A stretch of DNA of 54,795 nt from positions 1-54,795 of the forward strand of contig CAYFUW010000003.1 in NCBI GenBank assembly GCA_964346495.1. Direction: 5' to 3'. The first letter of the stretch is position 1, and the number at the start of each line of letters is the position of its first letter. A model generated the notes under the pieces. The model had not been told where the DNA came from. It worked only from the letters and a program-made list of their open reading frames with translations, and made no database searches. This DNA is from JBGZFC01 sp964346495. Its GTDB lineage: Bacteria; Bacteroidota; Bacteroidia; Bacteroidales; Dysgonomonadaceae. Of this stretch, positions 19,158 through 26,771 are shown piece by piece. The translations under genes and the position numbers were made by a program.

Positions 19158-19275
19158 TTCAACATGTTTTTCTGTTGACAAACGGGTACAAAAAGCACCA
19201 TCTGCCAACTAAATTAATAAGTAACAAGGGGATTTAACCTAAAAAGAAAAACCTTTATAATTAAGGTTTCTATTG

Positions 19276-19349
19276 TTTCCCTACGCCGGCATTATCCGGA
19301 TCAGGTGTTTGGGTATGTTCTCAGCCTGTAATTTTAAGGCACCCCTGCA
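19276..19349 (-). promoter_or_regulatory. TPP riboswitch (THI element)
   Basis: Minus-strand sequence shows the conserved THI-box parts in order: GCAGGGGTGCC, then GGCTGAGA, CACCTGATCCGGATAATGCC and GGCGTAGGGAA. The aptamer begins about a dozen bases after the promoter and ends about 120 bp before the receptor ATG. It should lower receptor expression when thiamine pyrophosphate is plentiful. Confidence 0.95.
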
Positions 19350-19360
19350 TAAAGATAGTG

Positions 19361-19391
19361 CAAAGGTAGCTATTTTTATTTTATCTACAAA
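19361..19391 (-). promoter_or_regulatory. Promoter of the riboswitch-receptor transcript
   Basis: Minus strand TTTG (19391-19388), 19-bp gap, TACCTTTG (19368-19361). This is a textbook Bacteroidota promoter placed so that transcription would start just ahead of the aptamer. Confidence 0.75.
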
Positions 19392-19512
19392 TTGTTACGA
19401 AAATAAATCAATTACTGTGCAGAAAAAAGTCAAAATGTTTTCTATGTTATTTATTTTTTGTAATTTCGCTTTCTAATGGTTTACATAAGTTAAAAAGATC
19501 AGATACTTTCCA

Positions 19513-21789
19513 ATGGCAGACGATATAAAAGTAATAGATGAAGAACAGATGATTGATGATGAGTTTAAGGCTCTTATCAACGACTATCTCAATTCGAACC
19601 ACAGGCGCAAGGTTGATATAATCACTAAAGCCTACAATTTTGCGAAAGAAGCACATAAGGGTGTGCGACGTCGTTCGGGTGAACCGTATATTATGCATCC
19701 GCTTGCCGTAGCGCGTATAGTGTGTGGTGAAATGGGATTAGGCTCAACATCTATTTCGGCTGCTCTGTTGCATGATGTGGTTGAAGACACCGAATACACA
19801 TCGGAAGATATAAAAATGATGTTTGGTGAAAAGATCTCACTTATCGTGGAAGGTCTTACCAAAATTTCGAGTGGTATGTTTGGCGAAGATGTTTCGGCAC
19901 AGGCAGAAAACTTCAGGAAATTGCTTTTGACAATGTCTGACGATATTAGAGTGATTTTGATAAAAATTGCGGACAGATTGCACAATATGCGTACTCTCGA
20001 CTCTATGGCTCCTACAAAAAAATTCAAAATTACGGGCGAAACAATGTATATCTATGCTCCATTGGCACATAGATTAGGACTTTTTGCCATAAAAACAGAA
20101 TTGGAAGAGCTCTGCTTTAAATATGAATATCCAGATAAGTACAACGAGCTAAGCAAACAAATTGAAGAGACAGCATCGGCTCGCGATAAAGTGTATCAAA
20201 ACTTCTCTACTCCACTTATTAAATCGCTGGATAAGCTAAATCTAGAATATGAGATGCGGGCTCGTGTTAAGTCGGTTTACTCTATCTGGAAAAAAATGGA
20301 GAGCAAAAACATTAAGTTTCACGAAGTTTACGACCTTTTCGCTGTTCGCATTATTTTTGAAGTAACTCCCGATATGGATGAGAAAAAACGTTGTTGGGAC
20401 ATATATTCTGCAATTACCGATATTTATAAACTTCGCCCCGACCGTATTCGCGACTGGGTGAGCCATCCAAAAGCCAACGGATATCAGGCACTACACCTTA
20501 CAGTAATGGGACCCGACGGTAAATGGATTGAAGTGCAAATCAGGAGTCGTAGAATGGACGATATAGCAGAAAAAGGTTTTGCAGCACATTGGAAATATAA
20601 GGATAGTAAAGTTGAAGAAGACAACGAGTTAGATAAATGGCTGAAAACCATTCAGGAGATTTTATCTAACCCCAATCCTAACGCAATCGACTTTCTCGAT
20701 ACCGTAAAGATGAATCTTTTTGCATCTGAAATTTTCGTTTTTACCCCAAAGGGAGATTTAAAAACCTTACCACAAGGTGCAACTGCATTGGATTTTGCTT
20801 ATAGTATTCACTCAAGAGTAGGCGACCACTGTTTAGGAGCAAAAGTAAATCACACTTTGGTTCCATTGAGTCAACAACTGCGAAGCGGCGATCAGGTAGA
20901 GATTATCACTTCTCAAACACAACTTCCTAAAAAGGAGTGGCTTGGATTTGTAACAACAGCAAAAGCCAGAACAAAAATTGAAGCATCGCTCCGACGACAA
21001 AAACGTAGAGTTGAAAGACAGGGTATGCATATGCTGGAAGAGTTCTTAGAGATGAAACCGATAGAAAATCCAATATATGTAAAGATATTAAACTACTACT
21101 ACTTAGAGAAAAAAGATGACTTGCACTTTCTATTAGGTAATGGAGATATAAGTCTTCCCGAAAATAAAAAAGCTTTTTTCTATTATAAAAAAGCAGAGCA
21201 AAAACAAGACAACCTGTTTGTTCGTTACGTGAAACAGGCTATGAATTCGCTCAAAAAAAGCCAGGACGACAATAAGAACAACAATACAGGCAAAGCAGAG
21301 CAAAAGAAAGATTCTACCCAAAAAATCGATACCAAATCAATCTACGAACTCAAGGAAGAGAACTTTAAAAAGAACTTTATTGTTGCCTACTGCTGTAAAC
21401 CGCTACCCGGAGATGACGTATTCGGATTTATTACAGAAAAAAATGAAGTGGAAGTTCATAAACGCTCGTGTCAAACAGGAATAAAGCTTAAATCGAGTTT
21501 TGGCGAAAGAATAGTTGATACCAGATGGAGAAATTTTAAACAATACTCATTTACATCAACTATAGCTTTAAAAGGAATTGACAGAATTGGAATTTTTAAA
21601 GAAATATTATTAAAGCTAACCGAAGATGAAGCTGTTAATATACAAAGTGTAAATATTGCTTCAAAGGATGGAATTTTTGACGGAACAATAGATGTGAGCA
21701 TTCACAGTGTTGAAGATGTACAAAGGCTTTGTCGTAAAATTGAAGAGGTTGAAGGTATAACCAGCGTTCGTCGTTATATGAATAATTGA
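19513..21789 (+). CDS. Bifunctional (p)ppGpp synthetase/hydrolase (RelA/SpoT)
   Basis: Full-length RSH enzyme (758 residues) of the stringent response. Order of domains: HD hydrolase with AKEAHKGVRRRSGEPYIMHPLAV and LLHDVVEDT (His87-Asp88, so hydrolase active), synthetase with YSIWKKMESK and HPKANGYQALHLTV plus WIEVQIRSRRMDDIAEKGFAAHW, TGS domain (FVFTPKGDLKTLPQGATALDFAYSIHS), a conserved-Cys region (VAYCCKPLPGDDVFGFI) and a C-terminal ACT domain. Both catalytic motifs are intact, so it should both make and destroy the alarmone. It is divergent from the thiamine receptor gene, with 355 bp between the two ATGs. Confidence 0.95.
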   Translation: MADDIKVIDEEQMIDDEFKALINDYLNSNHRRKVDIITKAYNFAKEAHKGVRRRSGEPYIMHPLAVARIVCGEMGLGSTSISAALLHDVVEDTEYTSEDIKMMFGEKISLIVEGLTKISSGMFGEDVSAQAENFRKLLLTMSDDIRVILIKIADRLHNMRTLDSMAPTKKFKITGETMYIYAPLAHRLGLFAIKTELEELCFKYEYPDKYNELSKQIEETASARDKVYQNFSTPLIKSLDKLNLEYEMRARVKSVYSIWKKMESKNIKFHEVYDLFAVRIIFEVTPDMDEKKRCWDIYSAITDIYKLRPDRIRDWVSHPKANGYQALHLTVMGPDGKWIEVQIRSRRMDDIAEKGFAAHWKYKDSKVEEDNELDKWLKTIQEILSNPNPNAIDFLDTVKMNLFASEIFVFTPKGDLKTLPQGATALDFAYSIHSRVGDHCLGAKVNHTLVPLSQQLRSGDQVEIITSQTQLPKKEWLGFVTTAKARTKIEASLRRQKRRVERQGMHMLEEFLEMKPIENPIYVKILNYYYLEKKDDLHFLLGNGDISLPENKKAFFYYKKAEQKQDNLFVRYVKQAMNSLKKSQDDNKNNNTGKAEQKKDSTQKIDTKSIYELKEENFKKNFIVAYCCKPLPGDDVFGFITEKNEVEVHKRSCQTGIKLKSSFGERIVDTRWRNFKQYSFTSTIALKGIDRIGIFKEILLKLTEDEAVNIQSVNIASKDGIFDGTIDVSIHSVEDVQRLCRKIEEVEGITSVRRYMNN

Positions 21790-21830
21790 AAAAACAATTT
21801 AGTTTACAGTATTGAATGTTAAGTCTGCAA

Positions 21831-21862
21831 AGTAGCAACTAATTTGGAATTAGTAGCTACTT
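21831..21862. repeat. AGTAGC...GCTACT hairpin, copy 2
   Basis: AGTAGCAACTAATT / AATTAGTAGCTACT around a 3-nt loop, 13 of 14 pairs. Same family as 3880-3911 and 42841-42872. Confidence 0.7.
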
Positions 21863-21873
21863 AAACTAATAAA

Positions 21874-21925
21874 AAACACGACCAAACAATAGACACACAA
21901 TTCATGTCGTTATTTGGTCGTGTTT
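21874..21925. terminator. Bidirectional terminator
   Basis: Stem AAACACGACCAAA / TTTGGTCGTGTTT (13 pairs) with a 26-nt loop, between the convergent RelA/SpoT gene and the minus-strand cassette. Confidence 0.75.
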
Positions 21926-21944
21926 AATGTTTTTATAGAACTTG

Positions 21945-22334
21945 TTATTTAGCTTTTTTCTTTCCTTTACCTCCCAAAAAACGCTCTGTAACCCTTTTCA
22001 TAATGAAGCCCATTACTGCCGGCTTTCCAACCTGCCAGGCCACCTTGCTTACCAAAGGAAGATTTGATGTCAAAATATTCAGCCATGCCATCCTGTTTCT
22101 CCTTCCCGAAAGTGGGAAAGCAGAATCGAAAGAACCACCCGAAAGAGTATCCAGTGTTTCTGCAAATTTGGTTTTAACACTTGAAGCTATGCCTTGAGTA
22201 AGCATAGTACCCCAGTTATCATCCAAATATTGTAACTGATACGATAATCTTTTCGCTGCAATATCGCGATTCTCACGTAATTTTTTCTTCTCTAAGTGAA
22301 GTTCGTCAAGGGGTGTCAGTTTGTATGTTCTCAT
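21945..22334 (-). CDS. Hypothetical protein, last gene of the YtxH/holin-like cassette
   Basis: A 129-residue basic protein, not recognised as a named family. The N-terminal half is helical and charged (LTPLDELHLEKKKLRENRDIAAKRLSYQLQYLDDNWGTML), perhaps a coiled coil. The C-terminal half has a weakly hydrophobic stretch (LVSKVAWQVGKPAVMGFIMK) and ends in lysines. Its ATG overlaps the stop of the upstream gene by 4 bp, so they are translationally coupled. Position suggests an envelope-associated role with its two partners. Confidence 0.7.
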   Translation of the reverse strand: MRTYKLTPLDELHLEKKKLRENRDIAAKRLSYQLQYLDDNWGTMLTQGIASSVKTKFAETLDTLSGGSFDSAFPLSGRRNRMAWLNILTSNLPLVSKVAWQVGKPAVMGFIMKRVTERFLGGKGKKKAK

Positions 22335-22720
22335 TGTTCTATTTTAGATAAATCAACCTCGTGTTCCTCTTTTCTCATCAAAAACTTAACTACTGAATTT
22401 GTAGTATTTCGTTTAATTACATTTTTAAAGAGAAACAATACTAAAACTATTAATAGTAAGGCTCCGGCAATTACTCCAAAACCTTTCCAATAACAATTAA
22501 AAACAGACTCTGAAAGATAAAATCCGAGTGCAAAAAGCAGAAAACTAAGAAATAGAAATCCAAAAAACAGCATTAACAGTATAAACAAAAAAGTACCACT
22601 GCCTTTGCTTATTTTTTCGTAGCTTTCTAGTTTTCCTAATTTTAATGTGTTTACCACATAACTCGAAATATCATTCTTCATCTCTCCGAGTAACGAGGTC
22701 ACAGTTTTCTTTTCTTGCAT
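22331..22720 (-). CDS. Holin-superfamily-like membrane protein
   Basis: A 129-residue protein with a soluble amphipathic N-terminus (LLGEMKNDISSYVVNTLKLGKLESYEKISKG), two strong hydrophobic segments (GTFLFILLMLFFGFLFLSFLLFALGF and GFGVIAGALLLIVLVLFLF) and a charged tail. This layout fits the phage-holin III-like (YqjE-type) family, which on chromosomes is a membrane protein next to YtxH genes rather than a lysis factor. No phage genes surround it. It is the middle gene of a three-gene operon, 21 bp after the YtxH-like gene and overlapping the next gene by 4 bp. Confidence 0.7.
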   Translation of the reverse strand: MQEKKTVTSLLGEMKNDISSYVVNTLKLGKLESYEKISKGSGTFLFILLMLFFGFLFLSFLLFALGFYLSESVFNCYWKGFGVIAGALLLIVLVLFLFKNVIKRNTTNSVVKFLMRKEEHEVDLSKIEQ

Positions 22721-22741
22721 TAAGGAGGTGTTTTTTAGTTT

Positions 22742-22984
22742 TTATTGTTTAGCCAGTTCTTTTTTTGCTATATCAGCAATATCATCAATATCTTCTTTCA
22801 AATCTGCAACATCATTTCTTCCTTTGTAAATAGCAGATTTCACATTAGCATGCACTTTGTCGGCAAAAGCACTAGCTTGCTCAAGCCACTCTTCTTTTTT
22901 ATCTGAGCCCATAATATAACCTACTGCTGCTCCAAGTGCAATACCAATTCCTAATCCTAATAATAATTTAGCTTCTGATTTCAT
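22742..22984 (-). CDS. YtxH-like small membrane protein
   Basis: An 80-residue protein with a glycine-rich N-terminal membrane segment (LLLGLGIGIALGAAVGYIMG) followed by an amphipathic helical tail (EEWLEQASAFADKVHANVKSAIYKGRNDVADL), which is the YtxH layout; family members are often general-stress induced. First gene of a three-gene minus-strand operon, 161 bp downstream of a consensus promoter. Confidence 0.75.
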   Translation of the reverse strand: MKSEAKLLLGLGIGIALGAAVGYIMGSDKKEEWLEQASAFADKVHANVKSAIYKGRNDVADLKEDIDDIADIAKKELAKQ

Positions 22985-23144
22985 AATTTTCTGGTTTTAA
23001 AAGATTTTTAATAGTATGTTTATTAATAAAAATAAAGTAGTTGTTTTTTTATGAATTAATTATTCATTAATATCACCCATGTTTCACTCAATATAAAACA
23101 CATTAGTTGCTAAAAATGTTTTTACTAATAATAATAATTCTAAA

Positions 23145-23175
23145 CAAAGATACAATTTTAAATATATATTTCAAA
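23145..23175 (-). promoter_or_regulatory. Promoter of the YtxH operon
   Basis: Minus strand TTTG (23175-23172), 19-bp gap, TATCTTTG (23152-23145): an exact consensus match. The leader is about 155 nt long and very AT-rich. Confidence 0.75.
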
Positions 23176-23248
23176 CACAATACATAACTATTTTATGCAA
23201 GAAAATAAGTTTTTTAATTAATATCATTACATCCAAGATTAAGCACTA

Positions 23249-23256
23249 TATTTTTG
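23249..23256 (+). promoter_or_regulatory. -7 element for the NADH dehydrogenase gene
   Basis: TATTTTTG, 67 bp before the ATG at 23324, in the AT-rich divergent intergenic region (22985-23323). No convincing -33 element. Confidence 0.4.
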
Positions 23257-23323
23257 TATAACTTTAATGAACATTATCTTTATTTAATTGTTGTTTAATT
23301 AATGAATTTTTTCTTTAATTAAT

Positions 23324-24589
23324 ATGAAAATAAAACCCAACGACAGAATTGTGATAATAGGAGGAGGTTTCGCAGGCATGCAGTTTGTAAAAAAGCTTAA
23401 AAAAGCTCCCGTGCGTATTACTCTGATAGATAAACAGAACTTTCACTCCTTCCAGCCGTTACTTTATCAGGTAGCGAGTGCCCGTTTAGAACCGGCAAGT
23501 ATTGCTTTTCCTTTTCGAAAAGCCTTTCACGGATTCAAAAATTTTGATTTCCGCATGTGCAGTGTAGAACATGTAGATACTACTCAAAAACAGGTTATTA
23601 CCGATGATGGAATTATCAAATATGACCATTTGGTGGTTGCAAGCGGTTGTACATCTAATTTTTTTGGGAATGATGAGTTAAAAGAACACGCACTCCCGAT
23701 GAAAGAAATGTCTGAAGCTATAGAGATTAGAAACCGTATCCTTCGTGATTTCGAGAGCTATGCTACTGCACCAAGTGAAGAAAAAGAAAAACTGATGAAT
23801 ATTGTTGTGGTAGGAGCAGGAGCAACGGGAGTTGAATTATCAGGTGCTTTTGCAGAGTTGAGAAATGACGTACTACCAAGAGATTATCCAAAGGTGGATT
23901 TTTCAGGCTTGGATATTATATTGCTTGAAGGAGGTCCACATACACTCGGAAACATGAGTTAACAATCTCGTAAATATTCTCGCAAATATCTGGAAAAACT
24001 TGGTGTACGAGTTAAAACTGGCGTTTTACTTAAATCTTACGACGGACACAAAGCTGTTTTAAGTAATGGCGAGGTTATTCCTTGTAAAAACTTGATATGG
24101 TCGGCAGGTGTTTCAGGAAATGTGATAGATGGTATTACAGACAAAGAAAATATTGTAAGAAATCGCTATGTGGTAGATAGGTATAACTTAGTGAAAGGTA
24201 CAGAAAATATTTATGCTTTGGGCGATGTAGCTTATATGGAAACTCCTCTTTATCCTAAAGGACATCCACAAGTGGCAAATGTGGCTATAAATCAGGCAAA
24301 AAACTTAGGGGATAACATCATAAGGTCACTGAAAGAAAGAAAATTAAAAACTTACGAATACAAAGACCTTGGCACAATGGCAACAATTGGAAAAAATAAA
24401 GCTGTAGTAGATCTAAAACATATTAAATTTCAAGGTTTTTGGGCATGGATAGTATGGATGTTTTTGCACCTGATGCTTATTTTGAGCGCAAGAAATAAAG
24501 TGATTACTTTTATTAACTGGGCATGGGCATACATTACAAAGGATACTTCACTTAGATTGATAATAAATCCTAAATCAAAAACAAAATAA
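23324..24589 (+). pseudogene. ndh: Type II NADH dehydrogenase interrupted by one in-frame stop
   Basis: NDH-2 passes electrons from NADH to quinone without pumping protons. The FAD-binding motif is RIVIIGGGFAGMQF (residues 8-21) and the NAD-binding motif is IVVVGAGATGVELSGAF (160-176). Residue 212 (NMS) is followed by TAA at 23960-23962, and the same frame then continues with QSRKYSRKYLEKLGVRVKTG, YALGDVAYMETP (the second FAD contact) and a C-terminal membrane segment to 24589. Apart from this codon the reading frame is complete, about 421 residues, the normal length. A G-to-T change (GAA to TAA) would explain it. Either a recent nonsense mutation, a sequencing error, or readthrough; the truncated product would lack the quinone and membrane parts. 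Confidence 0.85.
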
Positions 24590-24611
24590 AATAAAATTTT
24601 GTGATAATACG

Positions 24612-24648
24612 GAGGGACTTGTTGCCAGGTTTGTGCACCAAGTCCCTC
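24612..24648. terminator. Possible terminator between ndh and miaB
   Basis: GAGGGACTTG / CAAGTCCCTC, 10 of 10 pairs, 17-nt loop, between convergent genes. The flanking T-tracts are weak. Confidence 0.55.
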
Positions 24649-24675
24649 ATTAAGTTTATATTTACCTGTTTTTTA

Positions 24676-26034
24676 TTAATCTATCGCCTCTCCCAAAAGC
24701 GTTGCCGGAGTAAAATCTGTAATTCGTACGCGAGCAAACTGTCCAATCTTGTAATTTTTCTTATCAAAAACAACAACTTTATTCTGTTCTGTTCGTCCAA
24801 ATAGTTGCTCGCTCGAACGTTTAGACACTCCTTCTATTAGCACTTCAAACTCCTTGCCCAAATCGTTCTCATTACTTGCACGGGAAAGCTCCAATTGCAA
24901 ATCTATAATCTCTTGTAATCTTCTGATTTTTACATCTTCGGGAACGTTGTCTTCCAATTTTTGAGATGCAAAAGTACCTGGTCTTTCGGAATACTTAAAC
25001 ATAAATGCCGAATCGAAACCAACTTCACGCATCAATGATAAAGTCTCCTGGTGGTCTTCTTCGGTTTCGGAATGAAATCCACACATTATATCGGTAGAGA
25101 TTCCACAGCCGGGAAGAATTCTCTTTATCGCAGCTATCCTATTCAGATACCATTCCCTGTCGTATTTTCTGTTCATAAGTTTCAGCATACGCGAACTTCC
25201 CGACTGAACAGGCAAATGAATATAGTTGCACAAGTTTTTATGTTTGGCAATCACTTCGAGCGTTTCATCCGTCATATCCTTCGGATGCGAAGTTGTGAAT
25301 CGCACTCGCATTTCGGGTGCTTCTTCAGCAACCATAGCAAGCAGAGCAGGAAAATCTATGCTAACTTCATTATCCACAAAATGATAAGAATTCACATTTT
25401 GCCCCAACAGAATAACTTCTCTGAAACCTCTGTCGCGCATATCACGCAACTCGTTAAGAATGCTTTCTGGCTCTCGACTACGCTCACGACCACGAGTATA
25501 TGGCACTATACAATAAGTACAGAAATTATTGCATCCACGCATTATTGAAATATATCCCGAAATATTCACACCGGGCATCTTAAGCGGAATTACATCTTTA
25601 TAAGTTTCCGTTTTTGACAACTCAATATTAATTGCCTTTTCACCCTTCTCAACTGCACCAATTAAATTTGGCAAATCGAGATAAGCATCAGGTCCCACTA
25701 CCAAATCGGCATAATGATTTTCAATCAACTCATGTTGCACACGCTCAGCCATACAACCCAAAACACCGATGATAAGATTTTTCCTTTTTTTGTTCCTTAT
25801 AGCATTCAGATATTCAAGTCTCTGGATAACTTTTTGTTCGGCATTGTCTCTAATCGAACAGGTATTTATAAATATCAAATCTGCTTCTTCTATGTTTTCA
25901 GTTAGCTGATAACCCTCCATACTCATTATGGCGGCAACAACTTCAGAATCAGCTACGTTCATTTGACATCCGTAAGTTTCTATAAACAGCTTTTTTTCTT
26001 CTTGTAAATTTGAGTCTATATTCATTTTTTTCAT
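24676..26034 (-). CDS. miaB: tRNA-2-methylthio-N6-dimethylallyladenosine synthase
   Basis: Radical SAM methylthiotransferase that modifies A37 of tRNAs. The N-terminal UPF0004 domain has FIETYGCQMNVADSE, INTCSIRDNAEQ and GVLGCMAERVQ (three cluster cysteines). The radical SAM motif is RGCNNFCTYCIVPYTRGRERSR, and the C-terminal TRAM domain ends IGQFARVRITDFTPATLLGEAI. The start is ambiguous: a GTG at 26049, or ATGs at 26034 and 26025. The ATG at 26034 is chosen because ATG is preferred and the extra residues are not conserved in character. It is convergent with ndh. Confidence 0.95.
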   Translation of the reverse strand: MKKMNIDSNLQEEKKLFIETYGCQMNVADSEVVAAIMSMEGYQLTENIEEADLIFINTCSIRDNAEQKVIQRLEYLNAIRNKKRKNLIIGVLGCMAERVQHELIENHYADLVVGPDAYLDLPNLIGAVEKGEKAINIELSKTETYKDVIPLKMPGVNISGYISIMRGCNNFCTYCIVPYTRGRERSREPESILNELRDMRDRGFREVILLGQNVNSYHFVDNEVSIDFPALLAMVAEEAPEMRVRFTTSHPKDMTDETLEVIAKHKNLCNYIHLPVQSGSSRMLKLMNRKYDREWYLNRIAAIKRILPGCGISTDIMCGFHSETEEDHQETLSLMREVGFDSAFMFKYSERPGTFASQKLEDNVPEDVKIRRLQEIIDLQLELSRASNENDLGKEFEVLIEGVSKRSSEQLFGRTEQNKVVVFDKKNYKIGQFARVRITDFTPATLLGEAID

Positions 26035-26187
26035 TTTTATTCGAGCCACATCGTCAAGTATGACGAAGTTTAAACTGATTTATTGTTAAATGATATACAT
26101 TTTTTTAAACGGACAAAGTTGTTTACAATAAAACACCACTCACCCATCAATTGTATATCAACATTTTACACAAATTATCTTGATTTA

Positions 26188-26206
26188 AATAATGATTGTC
26201 ATTATT
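26188..26206. promoter_or_regulatory. Fur-box-like palindrome
   Basis: AATAATGATTGTCATTATT: perfect 8-bp arms around TTG, matching the classic 19-bp Fur box GATAATGATAATCATTATC at 15 of 19 positions. It lies 33 bp upstream of the -7 element of the next gene, about where a repressor would cover the promoter's upstream part. Confidence 0.6.
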
Positions 26207-26239
26207 TTGTTCATATTTTCATATATCACAAAAAATGAC

Positions 26240-26247
26240 TACTTTTG
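26240..26247 (+). promoter_or_regulatory. -7 element for the 26272 gene
   Basis: TACTTTTG, 24 bp before the ATG at 26272. It overlaps an upstream in-frame start at 26245, which is therefore unlikely to be used. Confidence 0.5.
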
Positions 26248-26271
26248 CAAGAGTACAAAATTAGTAATTTT

Positions 26272-26727
26272 ATGGATTTAGGCGACATAATTTATATTTT
26301 AGTCTTGTTTTCTTTTTTTATTTTTGGGTTTATTAAAGATATCAAAAAGAAAGAAGCATCCAAACAACAAAAATTACCACAAAATATTCCAAGCCCTGAG
26401 TCTATAGACAAAAAAAAGAAGTCGGCAACCGTCACTTCACAAAAACAACGGAATAAAGTGGTTCCACCACCAGTGCCAAACTTTGATACTGTAGGTCAAT
26501 ACAAATACGAGGGAACTTCTTCGACAATTCCGTCATATGCCCTTGAAGGTCATTCTGCTCTTCAAAACAGAGAAACAATAGGTCACTTCACTCAAAAAGA
26601 AGATAACAGTTCTGTTATTACAAAAAACAAATGGCATCCTATTTTAGAAGACCTGACTGGTGAAAACCGTAGTGAAGAGCTTCGCAAAGCTGTTATCTAC
26701 AACGAAATAATAAACAGAAGATATTAA
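26272..26727 (+). CDS. Hypothetical membrane-anchored protein
   Basis: A 151-residue protein not assigned to a family. It has one N-terminal membrane helix (DIIYILVLFSFFIFGFI) and then a lysine- and glutamine-rich linker (DIKKKEASKQQKLPQNIPS, KKKKSATVTSQKQRNK). A PPPVP segment and a polar C-terminal part end in HPILEDLTGENRSEELRKAVIYNEIINRRY, which looks like a folded helical motif. Small single-helix proteins of this shape are common in Bacteroidales. A Fur-like palindrome upstream hints at metal control. It precedes the CoA-transferase gene by 44 bp and may share its transcript. Confidence 0.65.
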   Translation: MDLGDIIYILVLFSFFIFGFIKDIKKKEASKQQKLPQNIPSPESIDKKKKSATVTSQKQRNKVVPPPVPNFDTVGQYKYEGTSSTIPSYALEGHSALQNRETIGHFTQKEDNSSVITKNKWHPILEDLTGENRSEELRKAVIYNEIINRRY

Positions 26728-26771
26728 TTTTACAATTTACAATCTAGAACAAAACTATTATAATTTAAACT

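Noticed and set aside
19276..19349. Cobalamin riboswitch for the TonB receptor
   Set aside because: The motifs GGGGTGCC, GCTGAGA and CTGATCCGGATAATGCC are those of the TPP aptamer.
22331..22720. Prophage remnant suggested by a holin-like protein
   Set aside because: No other phage gene lies nearby; the protein is in an operon with YtxH, the common chromosomal setting of this membrane family.
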